A DNA stretch of 64,000 bases, taken from NCBI GenBank assembly GCA_963691655.1, contig OY829329.1, positions 79,540,613-79,604,612 on the forward strand, read 5' to 3'. A program made the translations under genes and the position numbers. Shown piece by piece: positions 11,431 to 24,300 of this stretch. The DNA is from Toxonevra muliebris (taxonomy: Eukaryota; Arthropoda; Insecta; Diptera; Pallopteridae). The notes under the pieces were generated by a model. The model searched no databases. It was not told the DNA's origin and saw nothing but the letters and a program-made list of their open reading frames with translations. How positions within the stretch are numbered: the first letter of the stretch is position 1; each line of letters starts with the position of its first letter.

Positions 11431-14149
11431 TTATTATAAAAACTACTGTCATGATATGGGTTACAAAAAAAGAAAATTAAATTTATTAAAAATGGATTAT
11501 TTATCCATTGTTATAATTGTGGAAGTCTTAAATAACGATAATGCCAGTACAAAAGGTTTCTATCAAACCCCATCGAAATTAGGGTGTCAAAAGGTTAATG
11601 TTTCCTATATTAGATCTACTATTTATAGTTCGAAATTTTAACCACACATTTCAAAGATTGGAAATCGTCATAAAATGTGTTTCTCGTGCTAGCGCAATAA
11701 ATAGTTTTAGATTTTTTTGTTCGTCAGAGTAAATCCGCCATTACGAATTTAAAAGTTTTTATCTCACATTTGAATTCAGAGACCCAAAACCCTTGAAGTG
11801 TATGCTTTTCATGTTTAATATTTGCAAGTCTGCCTGCATTTAAATAATAAATGTTTGTCCTCATATTTAAATGTAGCATCGAGCTGTGGTTATTAATTTT
11901 GGCTCTTGCTCTTTGTGGTTTCTGCACCAAAGTGCAATATGAGGTATAAATAAAAACAACAATCTTGTAATAATGGAAATAATTAATTTTATACTTCCTT
12001 CTACATAATCTTTTTATATTTTTTTCATTTCTTTTTAAAGAAGTCGTTAACTTTAATTACAAAATATTATTAACAAAGAGACTGCAAAGAATTTAATTAA
12101 ATGCACGTGTGAACAACAGTATCTCCAAGACTTCATGCTGTCAAAGTTCGAATTGGTCCAAGCTCCTTATCAATTGAATTCGTTATTACAAAAATCAAAA
12201 AAAATTCAATAAATTTCATATTCGAAATTTCGATACAAAGTTAACAAGGTTCAATAGATTGGTTTAGTCATTTCAAGTCATTGATTCCATTTTTTAAACG
12301 GCCTTACAGTTTCTTATAGTAGATTTTTAACTTATCTTTGAATTTTTTTCCATCTGTCTAATAGTTTTGGTTTATCGGCTGGAAATTTCCTAGATACTGT
12401 TCCATCCAAAGTTTTTTGGAACACTAGAGAATTTAGATTTTATTGAAATCTAACACTTTTATTTCGGTAAAAAGAGCGTACAGCTTATAATTGTATTTGT
12501 ATACTATATAATCCTCCAGTGAAGAATTTGTTGTTTGTTGCTCAGTATATTTTATTGAATTATTTTTTGAAGAAAACACATTTGTTCAAAACTTTATCCC
12601 TCTATACTTGCGTAATGAATTTATATGTATAATAAATTAAATATGGATAGTTTACAAAATAATGTGACGGAATTGTGGTTTAAATATCATATTTCCTATA
12701 AAAATAATAGAAAAATATAAAGTGCTGACATACATAACCAATCTATAATATTCATCAAGGGAAAATTAATCAGGCTTAGCACAATTATTAATGTAGAACA
12801 AATAAATTTAAATTAATAATAATAATGCAAATAAAAACGAGTAAATGTTTTTTCTTTTCTTTCGCTGCCATTTTGCTGATAATTTAAGCAAATAGTATAC
12901 AAATTTAAAAATAAATACTTTGAACTTTAAAGTATGCTCAGAATAAATTGTGATTAACAACTGAAATGTAAATGAATGAAACATGTGAATGCACTTAAGG
13001 AAATAAGTACAAATGTACTTAAATTGCTTTTGCAATACATACACACATACATACGTACATATCCGTATTATTAAACTATTGTTTAAACTTTTATAGTGCA
13101 ATAATTAAAAAGATTATTAAAGCATTATACATTATTATCTACTTAAACAAAACTTTAAAAATATTAACATGACTCGAGAACTTATGGCTTTGTGCATACA
13201 TACTTTGATAAACAAGTTTAGAATTATTCAAACTAAAAAAATTTATACCTACATAGGTCAAAGAGTCCCATTATAATGTCACACGCGCATTTCTTTCACC
13301 CTAGCTGCTGAACTGTAGTTAGTTTTATTAATAGTTGCAATAGTTAAGGAGTTCCTACAATTTATTTCAGAAAATAAATAAATACAATCTTGTAAGTAGT
13401 TGGTAGCGACATAATGAAAAGATCTCATTTTTAATGGAAAATGAGCGTTAGGTACTTATGTTTTAACAAGGTTAAAGATAAAATTTGTTGATTATTTTCC
13501 AACATAAACTTTTATTAAAAATTTAAGTACATTTTGAGTACATACCATTAGTATTAATTATGGGTTTTGGTGAAGTCATGAGTTTTCTATAGAACTTTAT
13601 TACAAATTACACACTTTTACAATGATAACGATAATGGTTTTTGTTTTAGAACTAAAGAAACTCGAAAAAAGTGACTAACATAACTTTAAAATTTTCAAAT
13701 ATTACATGTACATTGATATGGTAGATAACCAAAGGAAGTTTTTTTAAATGGTTAACCCTTTTACACCCATTGCGATATATTTATATTCCATTTAAGGTTT
13801 TTATTTTTTAATCCACATTTCCGAAACAATTTTAGTGAAACTGATGTTCGCCAATAAAAAATATATGTAGTTTTTACACTAAAATCTCGCGCCACCTCTT
13901 TCACCTATAAAAAGAAAATTATGGAAATGGTATAATTTTTTTTTTTAACTAACAGAATAAAGATTCTTGGAATTAAAAATATCATACTTACACATTTTGC
14001 CCTATGGTATGGCGCTGAGTTGTCTTAGAAAATTGAACTTATATTCACAGGGAATAAGGCATCAATAGATGGCTCCAAAAAATTCGTTATTATGCCGATG
14101 TACCCAAATGACTACATCAGTAATAACATATACTATCCTTGCTCCTTGA
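11431..14149. other. AT-rich non-coding DNA
   Basis: Nothing supportable was seen. The minus-strand frame at 12808-13101 is low-complexity (Tyr, Cys, Phe, Ile) and looks like chance. Confidence 0.4.
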
Positions 14150-14710
14150 AATAATTGTATTTGGGAACAAATCCTAGTTCCTTCTCCTGCGAATGTACTG
14201 GACCCCATCCGATTGGTTGAGATTAATTTTGGATTCATCAGTAAAAATTACTCTCTTCCAATCATTTGGGGTCTAGTTTTGGTGTTCTTTTGCGAAATTT
14301 AGCCGAGCAGCATGCATTTCAGCATTCAGGATCGGCTTTTTTCTTGGCCTCCTTGATTTTAGTTTAGACCCGTTTCTAGCAGCTTTCTCCGCACAGTTCT
14401 TGCATTTATGTCCACTTTAAATTGTTCGTTCATCTCCATACTTAGATCCACTGAAGAAGAAAACCGGCTCTTTAGGCTCAAGTTTTTTAAATTTCGATGC
14501 ATTAGTCCAGTTCTTGGAGTCCTTTTTAAAGTTTTTGTGGCGTCACACCGCTTGCAAAATTTGAGTACAGTAACGTGAGTACAACCTATTCACAGTGCAA
14601 TAGTCCATGAAGAATATTTTTCTTCCCTCAAAGCCAAAATAACACTTTTTTGGTTGGTCGCTAATTTTTTCATATTTCATGATTTCCTGATTCACACTTT
14701 ATCACACTTC
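14150..14710 (-). pseudogene. Decayed Tc1-like transposase
   Basis: Read on the minus strand in shifting frames. A helix-turn-helix-like stretch lies near 14690-14520. It is followed by NARTVRRKLLETGL near 14400 and then RRPRKKPILNAEMHAARLNFAKEH and VIFTDESKINLNQSDG near 14250-14200. The last carries the first catalytic Asp of the Tc1 DDE domain (xFTDES). Frameshifts and internal stops separate these blocks, and the C-terminal catalytic part is not evident, so it cannot make a transposase. No terminal inverted repeats were found. Confidence 0.75.
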
Positions 14711-15849
14711 GATATGAACTGAGACAAAAATTAAAAGTAAAGCGCAGTCAAAATCATTTGCAGTTATTAAGAATCATTACGACAGTATGCACACAAAAAA
14801 AAGCAAGAATTATCAAAAACAAAAGAAATCACGCTTAAATTAAAATCGTCTTCAGTTTGTATGGGTTGGTAACTTTTATCTGGCCTGTACTGTAGTTCTC
14901 CCATAATATGAACCTGAAGTCGGAAAAATGGGGTTTCGGGGTATACTTAGAAATTTTTTTTTTTAAGATAAGAATTTGATGTCTGAAGCAAAGTTGTTAA
15001 ACACAAAAGGATAAACACTTTTTGAATACACACTTTTAATACATCTCCTACCCTTTTGGCTTTATATCAATCCATTCACACTGTGTAAGTAAATAATGAA
15101 ATCGTTTGTTGATGTAATTACTTTATATATATATATTTAATTGATTCGGAAAAAAAAATTTTGATGTTGCTTCTACATGGGATTTAACCATAGGTTAAAT
15201 CAAAGCGATTAGCGCTCATTTACGGTTTTCCCGAACCAATGATCGAGCAGGTTCGAGAGGTTTGTTATAAAGAAAAATATTGATATTCTTAAGACAGTAT
15301 GAATGAATTTTGATTTCTCTACTCACTCTGCTTTTAATATAACACCAGTTATAAATAAAATATCATATCTATCATAAAAGTGGATGAATTTGTTTCATAT
15401 TTTTTTTTTAATTTTTTGGATTTTTTGTGTGTACTTTGCTAGACATTTTTATCTTTCTTTTTTATTTGTGTAGAACATGGAATAAGAATGTTATTCTTTT
15501 TATCAATCAATTGTATTATATCGATAAATTAAAGTTTCAACAGTTTATACATTGATAATGAAATGAGTTTTATAAAAATTGCAAAGCAAAAAATAACTGG
15601 TATTTTATAATAACCAAAATTTTTTTTTGTATGAATTGTATTTGTCAAGTTATGGGTTTTTAAAGAATTAATGTAATTGAAATATGGATTTTTCGGAAGT
15701 AGTTTTTAGAATTAAACAAATTTACAATAAAATATTCAATCTATCTATTTCCTTAACTAATGTAGACCCCATTTTGAAACTTTAAGGGTATTATTTATAT
15801 ACTTTTAGCGATATTTTGAAAATGATATTAAAAATGTTATACCAAATTA

Positions 15850-16060
15850 GAAGAGTTCAATTAGCCACTCGAAATTCGTAAATTAAATTTAAAAAGAGTT
15901 AGTTGAACTACAGCAAAATATTGCCTCAACCCTCAAAAGGGTTCAATTAACCATTTGAAATTTTTTAACTAAGATTAAAAGGAATGGGCCTAACTCGGTC
16001 TAGGAGTTAAGTTAAGTATCTACCCTTAAAACAGTTCATTTAACAAATTGAAATTCTTGA
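15850..16060. repeat. Three diverged tandem units, period about 85-92 bp
   Basis: The motif [A/G]GTTCAATTA[G/A]CCA, followed by a GAAATT element, recurs at about 15856, 15939 and 16031 (third copy GTTCATTTAACAAATTGAAATT). TTAA-rich sequence lies between the units. The copies are diverged. No coding potential or known family was recognised. Confidence 0.45.
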
Positions 16061-16346
16061 ACCAAAACTGAAAAATGTTAGGTTTACAGTCTTATATGTA
16101 TAGGTTTTTTATTAATTTCCTGCATAATACCTGATACACTAATTACAGATATTTTAGTACAAATAAATATAGAATATTTAAAGACATTCAACTTAAAAAA
16201 AAAAATAGTATGCCATAAAAATTATGCACTTTTTTCACAATGAATTACATAACTCGCAATGAAAATTTTTCAGTTTTGCTTTCTGTTCATTTGAAAGAAA
16301 AAGTATAGGCAATATATGTACATTTGGAGAAAATGATTACAGTGTT

Positions 16347-17450
16347 GCACAAAAGTCTGGGTACAGTAACCTGAGCTATGGAAATTCTTCAATAAAAAGT
16401 GTTATTTTTCTTTTAGTTCGAAATTGTATTTATATTGCAATAAATATATTTCATATGCGCTAAGATTTTACAAAATATTGTAAATTATTACAAAAAAAAA
16501 CAAATATTTTTGAGTGAAAATTAAATTAACTTCCTTGAGTGGCTCCACTAAAGTCTGTGTACAGCTGCAATATGAATTGAAAAAACATTAAAAAATATAC
16601 GTAAAATTTCGTTTCGAGCAAAATTTTTACATTTCAATACATAGTTGGGTATCCCTTAATTTTAATGATTGCCTTCAATCGATCCTGCATAGAGCTTACC
16701 AGCTTTTCTGTATTCGAATGTTTAATGTTGTTCCACTCCGATAATAAGGCGTCTTTGAGCTGAGTTTTATTTCTTATTTCGAGTTCTGATGTTATTTTCC
16801 AATATGTTCAACACGTGCTCAATAAATAGGATTGAGGTCAGGGCTCTGTGGTGGAGTGACTAGGAGGATGGTTTGTATTATAAGCGAGCCACATTCGCAC
16901 ATTATGGGCTCTGTGCTTTGGATCGTTGTCCTGCTGGAAATAATAATCGGCGGATAGATCAAGTTTTAAAACGCTTTCCTTAAGATTTCTCTTAAGATCC
17001 ATCGCACCATCTATTATTTTCAGCTTACCAACTCCAGATGCGTTCATACAACCCCCAACCATTAGTCCTCCACCGCCATGCTTCACTGTCTTTAAGGGCT
17101 TCTCCTTGTTTACGCCACACTCGTAAAAGACCATCTGAACCAAAAATATTATATTTGGATTCGTCGGAAAAAACTACCTTGCGCCAGAAGTCTGGCGGCT
17201 TTTTATATACTTTGTTGCAAAGTCGAGTCGTTTTTTCTGCTATACTGCTCTTACAAGTGGCTTTTTATTCACCATCTACAATGGTTCGTCTGACGGTTTC
17301 TGGGTGTACATCTTTATTGCAATATTTAATGAGATCTGCACTTATCTTTGAGGCACTTATAAAACGATCTTTCTCCACCATGCGCTTAATTTGTCGCTTA
17401 TCCATAGCTGTGGAAACTCGGAATAATCCTTAGTGCAGCAATTATTAAAC
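16347..17450 (-). mobile_element. 5'-truncated Tc1-like transposon with IR/DR-like end
   Basis: The minus strand encodes Tc1-type transposase in pieces. KRMVEKDRF-like N-terminal sequence lies near 17400-17370 and VVFSDESKYNIFGSDG near 17180-17140. A 101-codon frame at 17143-16838 contains CGVNKEKP, HGGGGLMVGGCM and YYFQQDNDPKHRAHNVRMWL, the second catalytic Asp block. Downstream on the same strand, two copies of an AAAGTCTG[G/T]GTACAG motif occur about 200 bp apart (16351 and 16553), the spacing of an IR/DR Tc1 end. The matching other end was not found and the N-terminal HTH region is incomplete, so the copy is truncated on its 5' side near 17450. Frameshifts make it non-functional. Confidence 0.8.
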
Positions 17451-17459
17451 TATTAAATA

Positions 17460-20250
17460 ATCTTTTTTACTATATTTTCCTAAGAATAATGTACACTATT
17501 TTCGAAAAAGAAAGATGATAACTATACATGAAGAAAAACTCATTTTAAATAGCTGTTTCATATTAATCGCGTCTCGCTTAATTGTAAATTGAACAACGAG
17601 AATAGCGACGAGTCCTCTCGTTTCCGAAATCGACTTCGAAACTCGCCTCGCGTCCTCGCTCCATTGTAAATGGGGCTTCATTATACTGGATTTTGTTTCT
17701 GAGTATAACCAATTCCGTTCAGTTTTACATTGATTCGGGCACCACGGACTATTAATTTCAATACGAAATTTTAACTTTATTTAGTTGTTTTATTTACTTT
17801 TTCTATGGTTATATTAACTATTTACAGAGTTAATTAGAAACCTGTTGAATGAAATGGCAGACTTAATCTGAAATTGCCTTCAGAGCTAATTTAACTTGAA
17901 GAAGAAGATATTATAACCGCAAAAAGAGTTAAATTAACTAAAAAAAACTGCAAATATCTCGTTTTGACGATGGTTGAAAAAATATTAACTTCCAGAAAAT
18001 GCTGGATTAACTTCGCATATTTTTTCGGTATACAAAGGTTAATTTTTAAGGGGAGGTAGCAATAACTTTTGAATTTTTACATAGGACTTGAGGCATCTTA
18101 ATGTTCAAATGTTATGCTAAGAACAATTTATTCACTCTATCAATTTCTCGTATGAACTACAAACTGTGAATGTATGGAGACATATATATATTAGTTTTTT
18201 TTTTGATATTCCAGACAAAGACTAAACCCCCTAAAATTGATTGACATAAATAAACATACATCAATTTGAACATTTCAATCAGTAGCACAATTTTTTATTA
18301 ATTGCAATAAATAGTTGATGGAAACACCTGTTGCGAAAATTTCGTCAAACAACAACAATAATCGACTTGGCTCGATTTGAATCGAACAATGATATCAATT
18401 GACGATAAGATTTCCCACAATCCTACCTATTAAAAATGTTAAAATTTATATTCTTTTGTTATTAATGATAAGGAGCCACATAAAAAAAGAAAAAATTTAG
18501 GAATAAAAATAAAACCATAGGTAATGAAAAGCAAAATAAAATACTTAGGTTTAGATTTTTGCTAACATTGAAAATGAGACGATTTATCACCAAGCGAATA
18601 TTGAAGATTAACCCAAGTACCTCATAAATAAATAAACTTACCATTAATACATAAATTTGAGTGTTCTAAGTATTATTATTACTATTAATCGTAGACCTTC
18701 TACAGTTATTATTAGCTTAATCACATGTGAATACAAAGAGTTCTTATTTATCAAATATGTGTGTACATATTCATATGTTTATTTCTGATAAAGTCATACG
18801 CTGGAGTGACCAGTCCTAAATGAAATATACACACATTCATACCATAGACAAAGTACAATAGTACAAAATATGCTTTCTCGGTATTATTGTAGTTGATTTA
18901 AATAGTTGTAGTTAAATTTTCTTTCTCTTGAGTCATTATAAAACTCATTTATTGTTAGTATTTCTCGGTGTGTGTTATTTGTTCATGAAGAAATTCAAAT
19001 GATTTATTGTACGCATTATCAAATGATAGTCATAATGTGTGATAATTGACTGATGCCAATTATAGTTTCATACAATGTAGCAAGTACATTTATGGTGAAT
19101 AGTCAGTAATCAGTATTAGTTTTAGTAGATAGCTTAATATTTCTTAAGTATAGATAGTTACAAAGTAAAAAATTTGATACGTGGATCACGTGGATCGCGT
19201 TTTTGAACTATCACTAGTTGAAGTTTGTTGATGATCTCCATAGATTAGAAATGCTTCTATGTATTGGAATTGACCTGGCATAATAGATTTTATGTTAAAA
19301 GCTTTTAGATCCAGTCATCTTTTTATGTTATATTGTAATGCATTAGTAAGTATTAGGAGGGGCTGACATCTGCAAGAAAATTATTGCAAGTTACTCTTTT
19401 GGGAGTAAATTGCTTTCAATGAGAAGAATTAGCCTAGATAGATCAAGTTGGCGAAAAGTTTTGGCCAGAAATGCTTTCCTAGTTTCACACATCACGCGCA
19501 GAAGTATGCAGGGCTGAGCCCTACAATGAATCTCAAGGCAAACCTTCGCAGACCAAAAGAATACTTGCATCTACCTAGGATTGCCACCTCTTCAATCCTT
19601 GGCCAACGATCTTGAGTCTAAAACAAAGCATTCAAAAGTACAATTTTTTTTAACTGAATAATGAAAGAGAAATGGTAAACTTATCCAGATTGCAAGTGAA
19701 GATTTCACGTTTTTCAACAGTCTGCTGTTTTTCCAATCAGAAACAGTGTTTTACAAGTATCTCGTTTTTCTGGTGAGCCCTGTAAAGCTTTTAAGGACAC
19801 AGTACATTTTTTAGAATATTTTAAGGGTAGAAGTTTCTCAATTAAATTTGTACAATTGGATCGCTCGTTTTTATACTGTTCCAAAATGGGTTACTAACAC
19901 TAACGATTGAAATGCTTCGTTACTGTTCATTTCAATTCAAATCGCTACTGTTCATTTCTGGCCAAAATATCGGTCTCGATATCTAAGATACTTGCGGGGC
20001 TAGGAACTCCTACTGACATTATTGAGATTCTACTTAATCTTGACCAGCGGATTAAGCGGATTCAGACATTTCGGAAGGGGCGGGGTCTATTTTTTTTTTC
20101 TATCCTTTACATTTTTTCAACAATCAAAATGTATAGGATTTTCATCGGTAAGAAAGCAGAGAGATTATCCCCTCCTAGCATCCACTAGTGAACTTGAAAA
20201 TTGTCTGGTCTATCAATTCAACCCGACAAAGTGCAACAGGCTGTGATACT
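17460..20250. other. AT-rich non-coding DNA
   Basis: No gene could be supported. Frames at 19907-20246 overlap in two registers and have no recognisable domain. Region 19375-19620 is less AT-rich and may be an old transposon fragment, but I could not match it to a family. Confidence 0.35.
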
Positions 20251-20259
20251 TGCTTGACT

Positions 20260-20560
20260 ATACGAGAAAATGAAAATAGAAAAAAAAACATTCACCTTAA
20301 AACCGAGGTTTAGCTATCCTATGCAATTGACTTTTCAACTTTTTTGGTTCTGGAAAATACCAGTTCATTTTTCACTATCCCATTCTAGCTATACAAGAGA
20401 TAGCCGTTTATTTAAGAAAGCACGCAGTAACAAAATTATTATAAATATATACTGGGATAGTCAGGCGGCCATCAAGCCAATGAACTCGGTGGCACTAAAA
20501 TCACAGACTGGTCCGGACTACCTGATATCAGCACCATTTTCAGAGTACGCCTAATACAGA
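20260..20560 (+). pseudogene. LINE RNase H domain fragment
   Basis: The frame at 20270-20554 contains NIYWDSQAAIKPMNSVALKS, which fits the second active-site block of the RNase H domain in jockey/LOA-type non-LTR retrotransposons (IxxDSQAAIKAL style). It is a short isolated piece with no reverse transcriptase, zinc knuckle or tail identified nearby. It lies about 800 bp upstream of the first recognised ABCG exon and is not part of that gene. Confidence 0.55.
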
Positions 20561-21334
20561 GACGATTTTGGTATACCTATTGTCTCTTACGGAAGTGTCT
20601 GGCGCTAAGATTAAACAAATCTGGCGTTTAATTAGAGTTTCGAAATTATTTAGCAGTCGAGGTTCCGTGTCATGCAGTGGTCTAAGTGAGTTGGCTATGT
20701 GGCAAGAATATCTATCAAATACATAAATTTCCCAATTATATCCATTATGACAACTAAGTTATGCCACTTTTGTACTTTTAATGATATGGGAGGTAGGCGT
20801 GGCAGTAATCCAACCATGCCCATGTTAGTAACCATGATCTGGTAGTTAGTACTAACAATATACACTAATTTCCCAAGTTTCAGATTTTTGAAATGCTAGA
20901 AATGGCTCTCGTCCTATTTTCCTAATAGATTATGATTCATAAATCTAATAACACAAAAAATTTTCAAACACTAACACGTGTGACTATCAATAGCTTAAGA
21001 TTTTGTGTATAAAAACATGTATACCATATGCATATGAGAGGAAATCATAATCTGACTTAATATTAATTTTTAGTATGCGGAACTTTCAATTCTAATATTT
21101 TTATGATTGGTTTATAAGCGAATCATTATCACAGTTTATATCAGTTACTGATATGAAAAAAATTATGACTAGGATACAATGCCTAAATTCGATTACAGAA
21201 AACTTTCAGATTTTATTATTCAAGGAACCTCAATAATTTTGTATTTAAACCTTGAATTCATTGAAAGCATAAATATATCCATACATCCTTCATACTTCAA
21301 TAATTTAATATAAAACTAATGTGCATTTTTTCAG

Positions 21335-24300
21335 AAAACAAAGATATACTCAATGGACTCACAGGAAAATTTCATTCTGGAGAGTTAAGTGCCATTGTGG
21401 GCCCATCTGGAGCGGGGAAAAGTACATTCTTAAACATACTCTCGTCGTATACGTAATATTACCTCAATATTTAATACAATACATAAAACTCATTGAAAAA
21501 ATCAAACCACTTTCTTTCCAAAATTTTAGTCCTTTTGGATACAGCGGTGATGTAACAATTAATGGAAATATACGTGATATCAAAGCATTCAAACCAAATG
21601 TCGCTTTCATAACGCAAGATACAAGCTTACAACCTTTTCTGACAGTAAAGGAAGCAATGCATTTTGCAGCGAATTTAAAAATTGGAACACACATGACTAA
21701 GAATGAGAGACGAGAAAGGGTGAGTAATTCGGCCAATAAAATGATTAAATATAAATTTATTCATTTTACTGTTTCTATGTACATACATATATAGGTGTGC
21801 AAAATTCTAGAAGCAATCAGTATGTATGAAAATCGTCATACAAGAACTGGCAATTTATCAGGCGGTCAAAAGAAACGTTTAGCCATTGCTTTGGAATTGG
21901 TAAATAATCCTCCAGTGCTAATATTAGATGAGCCAACTAGGTAAGTGATACGATGTGATATGTTGTGGTTTTGTAATAACTAATTTCACTAATGGCTTTG
22001 AATATTTTTATAGCGGCTTAGATAGTTCTACATCGAATCAAGTTATATCGTTGCTCAAGAAATTGGCCAAGGAAGGACGCACTATCATCTGCACTATACA
22101 TCAGCCCAGTGCGTTGACATTCAAGATTTTCGATCATTTATATGCAATAGCTGAGGGAAAATGCATTTATTCAGGTGGCACACAGAATTTGGTGCCATTT
22201 TTAGCTGAAGCTGGTTTACACTGTCCGGAATCGTATAATCCTGCAGATTACTGTAAGTGAAACTTAATTCAAACATTTATAGGTACACCAACTAATTTAC
22301 TTTTTAATATTATAGTAATGGAAATTGCTACCGATGATTATGGCAAACAAAATGATAAACTTGTCGAGAAAATTGAAAATGGCCGTAATGAAAACTACAG
22401 GCAAGGCACTTCAGAAAAAAGAAAATCGCAAATAGAAGCAATTACAAAAATCGGTTCGTATAATAAATTTATGATTTAACTAATTGACCATGACTTTTTC
22501 TTTATTTCGCCACAGATAAAATGATGGAAACCGGTTTAATAACACCAGTAACAGCTCCTATACTCACGCCAAATTACACCAATAATATACACAACAATTA
22601 TTCTCATCAGCAGTATCAGTATCATCAGAAACATAAACAATTGACCCCAATTAATGAAATGTCCTCAAAGATATGGGATAGTCGGGGTATATTAAATGAA
22701 AATGAACAAAATACCAAAGAACAACAACAGCTGCACCAGCGACAACAACAAACGAAAGTCAAATCAAAAATACAAATTGATCCCGCAAAATTATGTAAAC
22801 GTGAAAATATTTATGCCACGCCATTTTATCGTCAATTGGCCATATTGCTAGTTCGAACATTTTTAATATTATGGCGTGACAGTTCATTAACAACAATGAT
22901 ATTTTTGATACATTTTTTTACTGCGTTGCTTATTGGATTTCTCTACTATAACATTGGAAATAATGCCGCAAATGCAATGGATATATTTCATTATTGCTTC
23001 TATACGATCATGTTTACAATGTATTGCGCATTCTCATCCATACTAGTCAAATGTAAGTGAAAATTATATTTAAAAAATTATTCGAGATTGCAGCAACTGA
23101 AAAAATATCAACTAGCACTTTATTTAGTGGCAGTGATAGTTGAATACTCTCCAGCAATGTTATCAGATAGTGATATTTTCCACTATCACTAAATATATTG
23201 CAGCCACTAGAGTGGTAATGGGCTTTAGTGGAAACCCTTCATGTCTGGCAAACATCTACATGCGAGAATATCAGAAAATTGGCATGCTGGAATGAATTGA
23301 CAATAAAGTTAGTTAGTGACAACAACTATAAATGCAACATTGAGTGCCCGCACTTTTATTTGGGATGATAATTTTGACTGCATATTTAGAAATGAAGTTC
23401 AACATCCACTACCTATCACGTTTCAGATTGCCGCTATAGAGGCCCAAACCCCAACATTTTTGTATATGAGGGCGCTTTATGAAAAAAGTTGGTGGTATCC
23501 TTCCTAAAAATAAATCTTGATTTATTTTATGACGATTTTATGCACAGCATCAGTGTAGGCCACGCATATTGGAACATAGATATTGCGAAGTATCTTCCTC
23601 TCGAAAGTTCCCAAGAACCTCTCATCATTGGACGTCATCGTCCACGTCCAGTGGTGGGTTCAGAGGGGATTTATAATGAAAAATACGTAGCAGGTTTTTA
23701 TTCGACGTTTGAGTTTAGCTGTTACTTCTTGTTGCCACAGAATTAGGCTCATTGTGATGCCACAGTTTTGGTGTAACTCTTAGTCAAAATTGTGATCCAA
23801 ATTTTGCTCAGGCCAGCGTTTACTCAGCGTTTGATCTGATTTTTGGTTTGCTTTTAATTTGTATTTGGCGTCCTTTTAGCCTCAGTTTTAATCTAACTCT
23901 TAGTTTGAGTGGTGGTCCAACTTTTGGCCTGAATTGGCTTGATTTTGATACGAGTTTTGGTCTAAATTTCGGTTTGTTTAAAGTTTTATCTACTTTTGGC
24001 CTGTATTTGAGTTAAAATTTTTTGGTGTGAATATTTATCAGATATTTCCAATGGTTTTTGGTCTGAATTTTGGTTTACTTTCAATCGATATTTGGCCTAA
24101 AATTTTGTCTAACTATTATTCTGAGTTGTTTATTTCGGTTTAGATTCGGTCTGAATTTTGGATTTCAGTCTGAGTTTTGGTCTCATTTTGATCGATTTTT
24201 ATTGGAATTTCGGTGCGATTCGTGGTCTGAATATTATTTTTTTTTTAAATCAAGGTTTTGGTCTGAATTTGGTCTAGATTTTCGATCTGAATTTGGTCCT

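Noticed and set aside
16838..17433. Opposing 101- and 131-codon frames as genes
   Set aside because: The minus frame is Tc1 transposase debris and the plus frame is its shadow.
19375..19620. Possible transposon or gene fragment in a less AT-rich patch
   Set aside because: I read it in all frames but found no motif strong enough to name a family.
23095..23260. Short hairpin AGTGATA...TATCACT as a MITE
   Set aside because: The inverted match is only 7 bp with a short loop, no TSD and no second copy in the window.
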